Assembly: GCA_025350085.1 (NCBI GenBank)
Contig: JANXYI010000227.1
Coordinates: 1 to 6,947, forward strand
Length of the DNA: 6,947 nt
Direction of reading: 5' to 3'
DNA from: Deltaproteobacteria bacterium
GTDB lineage: Bacteria; Desulfobacterota; Desulfovibrionia; Desulfovibrionales; Desulfovibrionaceae
Under the pieces are notes generated by a model. The model saw nothing but the letters and a program-made list of their open reading frames with translations, had not been told where the DNA came from and did not search any database. The position numbers and the translations under genes were made by a program. The stretch's first letter is position 1. Each line of letters begins with the position of its first letter. Positions 1 to 4,915 of the stretch are shown one piece after another.

Positions 1-18
1 GCCCTGTAAAACCTATTC

Positions 19-23
19 AGGAG
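19..23 (+). promoter_or_regulatory. Shine-Dalgarno of the GH5 gene
   Basis: The plus strand reads AGGAG here, followed by a T-rich spacer of 7 bases and an ATG at 31. This is close to the ideal ribosome binding layout and fixes the GH5 start. Only 18 bases lie upstream of it, too few to identify a promoter. Confidence 0.85.
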
Positions 24-30
24 ATTTTTC

Positions 31-1149
31 ATGACTATCTCAACGGTTCACGAAAGCGGCAGCAAACTCCGCGGCGTCAATCTCGGCGGCTGGCTGGTGC
101 TGGAGAAATGGATGACCCCGAGCCTGTTTGCGGGGCTTGCGGCCACGGACGAGACCACCTGGTGCGCGGAGCTGGGCGACAAGGCCCCGGCCCGGTTGCG
201 CGCCCACTGGGAGCGCTTCATCACGCGCGAGGACTTCCAATGGCTGGCCGGCGTCGGCGTCAATGCCGTGCGCATCCCGCTCGGGCACTGGATTTTCGGC
301 CCGCCGTACCCCTATCACGCCAAGTACGGCGCGAATCCGCACCCCTTTGTCACGGGCGGCATCGAGGTGCTGGACCGGGCCTTCGCCTGGGCCACGGAGT
401 TCGGACTAAACGTCATCCTCGACCTGCACGCCGCCCCTGGCTGCCAGAACGGCTTTGACAACGGCGGCATCATGGACGTGGTCGAGTGGCACACCAAGGA
501 GGAGTACCTGGCGCATTCCGTGGCCGTGCTGGGCCGACTGGCCGAGCGCTACGGTTCCCAAAGCATGCTCTACGGCATCGAGCTCTTGAACGAGCCGCGC
601 TGGGACGTGCCCACGGACATCCTGAAGGGATTCTATCTGCGCGCCTATGAGGCCATCCGCGCGTTTTGTCCTCCGGAGCGCGTGGCCATCGTGTTCCACG
701 ACGGCTTCCGCTCGCGCCAGGAGTACCTGGGCTTCCTGCAGCCGCCGCAGCACCAGAACGTGGTCTTCGACATCCACCGCTACCAGTGCTTCAGCCGCGA
801 GGACCTGGACATGGACATCTTTGGCCACCTGCGCAAGGCCGGGGTCGAGTGGGGCCAGGAGGCCCGCGACATCGAGCGCGAGCTCATGCTGCCCACCATC
901 TGCGGCGAATGGAGCCTGGGGCTGAACCTGGAGGTCGTGTCCCTCTGGGCCGAGGGTCCATACGACTTTGCCCTCACCAACATGGGCGAGTTCCAGAAGG
1001 ACGTGGCCTACCGCGCCTATGGCGCGGCGCAACTGCTCACCTTTGAGCTGTACCGGGGCTGGTTCTTCTGGAGCTACCGCACCGAGACCACGCCGGAGTG
1101 GTGTTTCCGCGAGTGCGTCGAGAGGGGCTGGCTGCCGCCGCGGTTCTAG
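31..1149 (+). CDS. GH5 family exo-beta-1,3-glucanase-like glycosidase (fungal Exg type)
   Basis: This is a complete 372-residue glycoside hydrolase with a (beta/alpha)8 barrel pattern of family GH5, closest by motif to the exo-beta-1,3-glucanases of yeasts (subfamily 9 type). Seen in the sequence: GVNLGGWLVLEKW at 15-27, RIPLGHW at 81-87, LHAAPGCQNGFDNGG at 132-146, LLNEP at 185-189, FDIHRYQ at 246-252, CGEWS at 291-295, and FFWSYRTE followed by PEW at 345-357. By family knowledge E188 should be the acid/base and E293 the nucleophile, with H249 and Y251 in the active site. Such enzymes retain configuration and release glucose from beta-1,3-glucan ends. The N-terminus has no signal peptide, so the protein is predicted to be cytoplasmic, unlike secreted fungal relatives. 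The substrate is therefore uncertain; a short intracellular beta-glucan oligosaccharide or glucoside is possible. The gene stands alone and converges on the ABC gene. The family call is firm and the substrate is inferred. Confidence 0.9.
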   Translation: MTISTVHESGSKLRGVNLGGWLVLEKWMTPSLFAGLAATDETTWCAELGDKAPARLRAHWERFITREDFQWLAGVGVNAVRIPLGHWIFGPPYPYHAKYGANPHPFVTGGIEVLDRAFAWATEFGLNVILDLHAAPGCQNGFDNGGIMDVVEWHTKEEYLAHSVAVLGRLAERYGSQSMLYGIELLNEPRWDVPTDILKGFYLRAYEAIRAFCPPERVAIVFHDGFRSRQEYLGFLQPPQHQNVVFDIHRYQCFSREDLDMDIFGHLRKAGVEWGQEARDIERELMLPTICGEWSLGLNLEVVSLWAEGPYDFALTNMGEFQKDVAYRAYGAAQLLTFELYRGWFFWSYRTETTPEWCFRECVERGWLPPRF

Positions 1150-1164
1150 CGCGGCCAGTTCCCA

Positions 1165-1200
1165 GGCGCGCCCGTTTTAATGCGCGCCCGTATTATTCGT
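1165..1200 (+). terminator. Candidate terminator hairpin in the convergent gap
   Basis: GGCGCGC at 1165-1171 pairs perfectly with GCGCGCC at 1182-1188 across a 10-base loop. On the plus strand the stem is followed, after two bases, by the T/A-rich TATTATTCGTATCATT, which could serve as an imperfect U-tract for the GH5 transcript. On the minus strand no T-run follows, so it is not a good terminator for the ABC gene. The loop contains the ABC stop codon (TAA, complement of 1177-1179). The hairpin is certain as a sequence; its role as a terminator is moderately supported because the tail is not a pure U-run. Confidence 0.4.
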
Positions 1201-3048
1201 ATCATTGTTGCCGCGCCGCTCGCCGAACGGGAGCCTTGTCTCGCCGCCCCGGCTTTGGCTGCCGTTGTTGACGCGCCGCTCACCGAACAGGAGCTTGGTC
1301 TCGCCGACCCGGCTGAGGCTCAGCGTGCGGTGGTGCAGCTTCTCCAGGCCCGGGTGGAAGCTGATGTTCAGCAGGGTCGCGTTCGGCAGCTCGCGGTGGA
1401 GCATCTCCATGATCAGCCGCTCGCCTTCGGGATCAAAGGCGTCGGTGGCCTCCTCCAGGAAGACCCAGGTCGGCTGCTGCAGCAGTACGCGGGCAAAGCC
1501 GAGCTGCTGCTGGGCCCGCGGCGGAAGCAGCTGCTCCCAGTTGTCCTGCTCGTCCAGGCGCGGGGCCAGCCGGGAGAGCCCCACGCATTCCAGCGCGTGG
1601 AGGTAGGCGGAGTCCGAAAAGTCATCCTGTAGGCACGGGTAGCAGATGGCCTCGCGCAGGGTGCCTTCCGGCAGGAAGGGACGCTGGGCCAGGAACAACA
1701 GGTTGCCGTCGCCCGGCAGCCACACCCGCCCGCTGCCCCAGGGCCAGAGCCCGCCGATGACCTTGAACAGGCTCCCGGTCACCGCCGGGTCCCCGGTGAT
1801 CAGCACCCGTTCGCCACGCTGGACGTCGACGCTGAAATCCTCGATCAGAACACGCCCCGAGGGCTCGGCGATGCAGAGATGCTCGACCACCAGGCTGGCG
1901 CTCTGCGACCGTTCCAGGACGATGCGCGGGCGGTCCGGCGTCTGCGGCGTGGCATCCAGCTGCTGCATGTCCTCGTAGAGCGACAGCACACGGTCGGCCG
2001 AGGCGCGGCAGCGCGCTATCTCGCCGATGGAGTCCACGGGCCAGGAAAGCGAGGACGTCAGCTGCTGGAAGGCCTGCGCGGCCTGCATCAGCGCGCCGAG
2101 GGTCATGACCCCGTGGATGTACCGGGGTGCGGCGACCAGGATGGGCAGCACCGGCAGAAGCCCGCCATACACCGTGCCGAAGGAGACCAGGCCCATGTAG
2201 GCCAGGGACTGCCTGTTCCAGCCGCGCATGACCTGGCTGAACCGCACCGAGGAGACTGCGCGTTCGCGCGGCTCGCCCCGCATGAGGGCGATGGCTTCGG
2301 TGTGCTCCCGCGCCCGCGACAGGCCGAAGCGGAAGGTCGCCTCCGCGGTCTGCAGGGCGTTGGTGGTGCGCACCAGCGGACGGCCGAACACCCAGCCGAA
2401 CATGCTGCCCAGGGTCGCATACAGAAAGGCCAGCGGCACCATGTAGCCCGGCACGTGGATGTCGAACCCCGGCACATCGACCCCTCCGGACACCGACCAG
2501 AGGATGTTCACGAACAGGCCGAAGATCAGCAGGCTGAAGGTCAGCGAGTGGGCCAGCCCGATGGCGCTCTCCGTGGCGATGCGGATGTCCTCGGCAATGC
2601 GCTGGTCCGGGTTGTCGTGCTCGCCGGCGGAAAAGAGCAGCCGGTAGTGGTGGGCGTCGCCCATCCAGCTCCCGACCAGCTGCTCGGTCAGCCAGGCGCG
2701 CCAGTCGATCTGCAGCCAGCGCTTGACCATCAGATGCGCGGCCGTGATGAGCAGCGAGCATGACAGGATCACGGCAAAGACCGCCACCTGGATCAGCACG
2801 CCGCGCACGGAACGCTGCTCCAGCGCGTCGTACAGCGCCCTGTTCCAGTAGTTGCCCCACACAGCGAGCCCGACCTGGGCCATGGTCAGCAGCAAGAGCA
2901 GCAGGGTCGCGCCGCGGACCTTGGCGCGGCGCTCGCAGTTCCAGTAGGGACCGGCAAGGCGCAGCACCTGCCGGAGAAAGCGTTTCCGGGTGCCGGTGGT
3001 GCTGCCAAGGGCGGCGGCCGGGAAGGATTCTGGCGTTGGATCAGTCAT
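1177..3048 (-). CDS. SbmA/YddA-class ABC transporter, fused membrane and degenerate nucleotide-binding domains
   Basis: This 623-residue protein has the layout of the ABC_membrane_2 (SbmA/BacA, YddA, ABCD) family: an N-terminal membrane domain (about 28-345) and a C-terminal nucleotide-binding domain (about 375-578). Hydrophobic segments lie near 45-66, 84-106, 167-185, 203-221 and 286-305. Family hallmarks include NPDQRIAEDI at 146-155 and the EAA-like AEATFRFGLSRAREHTEAIA at 235-254. The ATPase site is badly degraded. The Walker A position reads GDPAVTGS (419-426) without the lysine, the signature reads LPPRAQQQ (508-515), and Walker B has Glu for Asp (E532). The Q-loop Q455, E533 and H565 remain. 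Flanks such as GGLWPWGSG (432-440) stay in frame, so substitutions rather than a frameshift explain this. Residues 579-618 are two 20-residue repeats beyond the usual family end. Relatives import peptides, antibiotics or cofactors across the inner membrane; the substrate here is unknown. No strong Shine-Dalgarno precedes the start. Confidence 0.85.
   Translation of the reverse strand: MTDPTPESFPAAALGSTTGTRKRFLRQVLRLAGPYWNCERRAKVRGATLLLLLLTMAQVGLAVWGNYWNRALYDALEQRSVRGVLIQVAVFAVILSCSLLITAAHLMVKRWLQIDWRAWLTEQLVGSWMGDAHHYRLLFSAGEHDNPDQRIAEDIRIATESAIGLAHSLTFSLLIFGLFVNILWSVSGGVDVPGFDIHVPGYMVPLAFLYATLGSMFGWVFGRPLVRTTNALQTAEATFRFGLSRAREHTEAIALMRGEPRERAVSSVRFSQVMRGWNRQSLAYMGLVSFGTVYGGLLPVLPILVAAPRYIHGVMTLGALMQAAQAFQQLTSSLSWPVDSIGEIARCRASADRVLSLYEDMQQLDATPQTPDRPRIVLERSQSASLVVEHLCIAEPSGRVLIEDFSVDVQRGERVLITGDPAVTGSLFKVIGGLWPWGSGRVWLPGDGNLLFLAQRPFLPEGTLREAICYPCLQDDFSDSAYLHALECVGLSRLAPRLDEQDNWEQLLPPRAQQQLGFARVLLQQPTWVFLEEATDAFDPEGERLIMEMLHRELPNATLLNISFHPGLEKLHHRTLSLSRVGETKLLFGERRVNNGSQSRGGETRLPFGERRGNNDTNNTGAH
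1195..1314 (-). repeat. Tandem duplication, two 60-bp units coding the ABC protein tail
   Basis: Two adjacent units, 1195-1254 and 1255-1314, repeat with an exact 60-base period. Over the core (1205-1254 against 1265-1314) I count 44 of 50 identical bases. They encode residues 579-598 and 599-618 of the ABC protein. The shared residues include GET, FGERR and NN, and 13 of 20 are identical. The block starts directly after the LSL that ends the normal nucleotide-binding domain and stops five residues before the stop codon. The period is a multiple of three, so the frame is kept. I do not recognise a known repeat family in it. Confidence 0.8.
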
Positions 3049-3080
3049 TGTCCGTACGGCTTGGAGCTGCGGTAAGGTTC

Positions 3081-3108
3081 ATAACAGCTGTGGATCGACC
3101 GTGAGCAA
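3081..3108 (-). promoter_or_regulatory. Weak candidate sigma70-like promoter for the ABC gene
   Basis: On the minus strand, TTGCTC (complement of 3103-3108) and TGTTAT (complement of 3081-3086) are separated by 16 bases and lie about 33 bases before the ABC ATG. Each hexamer matches consensus in four of six positions. The upstream selO terminator means the ABC gene needs its own promoter somewhere in 3049-3155, which gives this pair some support, but the match is weak and the spacing is one base short of ideal. Confidence 0.22.
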
Positions 3109-3154
3109 GGGCAGGCGCACCCCTTGCCCCAAACGTCCCTAAATTATTTCGGAC

Positions 3155-3220
3155 CAAAAGAAAAGCCAGGGGGCCCTGCCCCTGTCCCCCCCCTTGTACC
3201 CGCTGCACCCGCCCCCTGGC
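3155..3220 (-). terminator. Rho-independent terminator of selO
   Basis: GCCAGGGGGC (3165-3174) is the exact reverse complement of GCCCCCTGGC (3211-3220), giving a 10-bp GC stem. On the minus strand it is followed at once by TTTTCTTTTG (complement of 3155-3164), a clear U-tract. A more compact alternative uses the same T-tract: CAGGGG (3167-3172) with CCCCTG (3179-3184) around a 6-base loop. Both fold next to the U-run, so termination of minus-strand transcripts from selO is well supported. The long outer loop of 36 bases is unusual, and the compact form may be the functional one. Confidence 0.75.
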
Positions 3221-3298
3221 GCAGGCGGTGGGCCCCGGAGGGAGCAGGTGGAAGTCGGCGGCCTGGCCTGTTCAGGTTGCTCCTACGCTGGCCTGCCG

Positions 3299-3312
3299 GG
3301 CGTCCGGACGCC
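3299..3312. repeat. Perfect 14-bp palindrome abutting the selO stop codon
   Basis: GGCGTCCGGACGCC is fully self-complementary and ends on the base next to the TGA of selO. As RNA it would form only a five-bp stem with a tight loop. As DNA it is a dyad that could bind a dimeric protein. No T-run follows in either direction, so it is not itself a terminator. Function is unknown, and short palindromes can arise by chance in GC-rich DNA. Confidence 0.5.
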
Positions 3313-4794
3313 TCAGGTGCCGCAGAAGGTCCTGTAGGGCTGGCTTGAGGGCGCAGGCGGCAGGCAATAGGCGGAATGTTCGGGGCTGACCTCATACGGC
3401 TTCGCCAACACGGCCAGCAGCCGCTCCAGCACGGAGAAATCACCCCGCTGCGTTGCGGCGGCCAAAGCCTCCTCCACGAGGTGGTTGCGCGGGATGACCT
3501 GGGGGTTGTGGGCCCGCATCAGGGCCTGGGCAGCGTCAAACGGTTCCGGCTGCCGCGCCAGCCGCGCCTGCCAGCGCCCCAGCCACTGGGCCAAGGCCGG
3601 ACCCTTGAGCAAGGAGAGCTGCCCGGGCGTTTCCAGCGCCAGCGCGCTGAACGTGGTGGTGTAGTCCGCATGGCTCTCCTGCATGGCCGTGAGCAGGTCC
3701 TTGATCAGGGCCTGGTCAGCGTCTTCCTCGGTGATGAGCCCCAGCTTGGCCCGCATCCCGGAGAACCAGGCGCTACGGAACAGGTCCGGGAACGCCCGCA
3801 CGGCCTCCTCCGCCAGCTGGAGGGCCTGTTTCTGGTCCGCATGGATGAGCGGCAGCAGGGTTTCGGCAAAACGGGCCAGGTTCCACTGGGCGATGTTCGG
3901 CTGGTTCTCATAGGCGTACCGGCCCTCCAAGTCGATGGAGCTGAACACCGTGGCCGGGTCGTAGGCGTCCATGAAGGCGCAGGGGCCGTAGTCGATGGTC
4001 TCGCCAGAAATGGCCATATTGTCCGTGTTCATCACCCCGTGGATGAAGCCGACGTGCAGCCACCTGGCCAGCAGCGTGGCCTGCCGCTCCACGACCGCGG
4101 AGAAAAGTGCCAGGTACGGGTTCGCTGCTGCGCTTAAGGACGGGTAGTGGCGGCGCAGGCAGTAGTCGGCCAGGGTCCGCAGGCCGTCCTGGTCTCCGCG
4201 CGACGCCAGGTATTCGAAGGTGCCGATGCGGATGTGGCTGGCCGCCACGCGGGTCAGCACCGCGCCCGGAAGCACGGTTTCCCGGTCCACGGGTTCGCCG
4301 GTGGCCGCCACGGCCAGGCTGCGGGTAGAGGGAATGCCCAGAGCAAACATGGCCTCGCTGACGAGGTATTCCCGCAGCATGGGACCGAGCGCCGCGCGGC
4401 CGTCGCCCCCGCGCGAGAACGGGGTCGGGCCCGAGCCCTTGAGCTGGATGTCGAAGCGTTCGCCCGCGGGCGTCAGCTGCTCGCCCAGCAGGATGGCCCG
4501 GCCGTCGCCCAGCATGGTGAAATGCCCGAACTGGTGCCCGGCGTAGGCCTGGGCCAGGGGCTCCGCGCCTTGGGGCAATTGGTTGCCCGCAAAGATCATG
4601 GCGCCTGCATCCCCGGCCAGCGCCTCCGCGTCCAGGCCCAGGGCTGCGCAGAGCGGCCGGTTGAACACGACCAGACGCGGCGCGCGCACCGGCACCGGGC
4701 GCAGCCGGACGTAGAGCGGGTCCGGCAGCCGGGCAAAGCTGTTGTCGAAATTCCAGCCAGCGCGGGGTGTCGCGGCAGTAGGGTCCGAGGGCAT
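3313..4794 (-). CDS. selO: SelO (YdiU/UPF0061) protein adenylyltransferase, pseudokinase fold
   Basis: SelO proteins have a kinase fold with ATP bound in flipped orientation. They transfer AMP to Ser, Thr or Tyr of target proteins and are linked to redox stress. This 493-residue protein is full length (E. coli YdiU is of similar size). Seen in order: WNFDNSFARLP at 14-24, AGHQFGHFTMLGDGRA at 85-100, QLKGSGPTPFSRGGDGRAA at 117-135, REYLVSEAM at 141-149, IHGVMNTDNM at 251-260, IDYGP at 267-271, and a terminal FCGT. K119 and E142 fit the ion pair, D258 and N259 the catalytic and metal residues, and D268 the DFG-like aspartate. C491 is third from the end, where animal SelO carries selenocysteine. 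The start at 4794 is chosen because AGGA lies 7 bases upstream; the ATG at 4800 is too close to it, and in-frame ATGs at 4845 and 4890 precede residues unlike the family. It lies 121 bases behind the Mg2+ ATPase and ends at a strong terminator. Confidence 0.95.
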   Translation of the reverse strand: MPSDPTAATPRAGWNFDNSFARLPDPLYVRLRPVPVRAPRLVVFNRPLCAALGLDAEALAGDAGAMIFAGNQLPQGAEPLAQAYAGHQFGHFTMLGDGRAILLGEQLTPAGERFDIQLKGSGPTPFSRGGDGRAALGPMLREYLVSEAMFALGIPSTRSLAVAATGEPVDRETVLPGAVLTRVAASHIRIGTFEYLASRGDQDGLRTLADYCLRRHYPSLSAAANPYLALFSAVVERQATLLARWLHVGFIHGVMNTDNMAISGETIDYGPCAFMDAYDPATVFSSIDLEGRYAYENQPNIAQWNLARFAETLLPLIHADQKQALQLAEEAVRAFPDLFRSAWFSGMRAKLGLITEEDADQALIKDLLTAMQESHADYTTTFSALALETPGQLSLLKGPALAQWLGRWQARLARQPEPFDAAQALMRAHNPQVIPRNHLVEEALAAATQRGDFSVLERLLAVLAKPYEVSPEHSAYCLPPAPSSQPYRTFCGT

Positions 4795-4801
4795 GGGCAT
4801 T

Positions 4802-4805
4802 TCCT
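4802..4805 (-). promoter_or_regulatory. Shine-Dalgarno deciding the selO start
   Basis: The minus strand reads AGGA here, 7 bases ahead of the ATG at 4792-4794 and only 1 base ahead of the ATG at 4798-4800. Spacing favours the inner start. The two candidates differ by only two residues (Met-Pro). Confidence 0.65.
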
Positions 4806-4816
4806 GCTTTGGTTGT

Positions 4817-4836
4817 CGCCAAAGATCCCTTTGGCG
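4817..4836 (-). promoter_or_regulatory. Perfect 8-bp hairpin in the selO leader
   Basis: CGCCAAAG (4817-4824) and CTTTGGCG (4829-4836) are exact reverse complements with a 4-base loop, so the leader RNA of selO should fold here, ending 22 bases before the start codon. No T-run follows, so it is not an intrinsic terminator. A second copy of the CCAAAG arm occurs next to the Shine-Dalgarno (complement of 4807-4812) and could pair with the same CTTTGG arm in a competing fold. A regulatory role is inference. Confidence 0.45.
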
Positions 4837-4852
4837 GTTGTGCATCCGTCCA

Positions 4853-4874
4853 AGGCCGCGCACGTCCGCGGCCT
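4853..4874 (-). promoter_or_regulatory. Perfect 8-bp GC hairpin after the Mg2+ ATPase gene
   Basis: AGGCCGCG (4853-4860) pairs exactly with CGCGGCCT (4867-4874) around a 6-base loop, 41 bases downstream of the ATPase stop. The stem is very GC-rich but has no U-tract on either strand. It may protect the 3' end of the ATPase message or cause pausing rather than intrinsic termination. If so, readthrough into selO is possible. Confidence 0.4.
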
Positions 4875-4915
4875 GCCCGCCCGCTTTCAAGGAAGAAGGG
4901 CTTCAGCCGATTTTC

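Larger units (their letters stand above)
3049..3312. other. Intergenic region between selO and the ABC gene
   Basis: This 264-base stretch separates the selO stop from the ABC start. It contains no convincing gene; a short open frame at 3124-3348 on the plus strand is an antisense or GC-driven frame running into selO. From the selO side it holds a 14-bp palindrome (3299-3312), a terminator (3155-3220), a run of eight C at 3186-3193 within the terminator loop, and a weak candidate promoter (3081-3108). An A/T-rich patch around 3141-3164 is the local GC minimum and supplies the terminator's T-tract on the minus strand. Confidence 0.7.

Noticed and set aside
1195..1314. CRISPR array or insertion-sequence end
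   Set aside because: There are only two directly adjoining units with no spacers, no inverted termini and no transposase or cas gene nearby, and the units are in frame with the ABC gene.
1771..1794. Frameshift as the cause of the missing Walker A lysine
   Set aside because: Family-like residues on both sides (RGERVLITG before, GGLWPWGSG after) are in the same frame with normal spacing, so substitution is the better explanation.
1879..2763. 294-residue plus-strand open frame antisense to the ABC gene
   Set aside because: Its composition (His, Gln, Arg, Gly) is typical of the antisense of a GC-rich gene, and it has no recognisable domain or good ribosome site.
1622..2860. 412-residue open frame on the minus strand overlapping the ABC gene
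   Set aside because: It is an alternate frame of the same strand, rich in Arg, Ala and Gly as expected of GC-rich shadow frames, with no family motifs, while the ABC frame shows clear ones.
4795..4890. Upstream extension of SelO to an ATG at 4890
   Set aside because: The 32 extra residues run through both leader hairpins, do not resemble the family N-terminus, and lack the well-spaced Shine-Dalgarno found before 4794.
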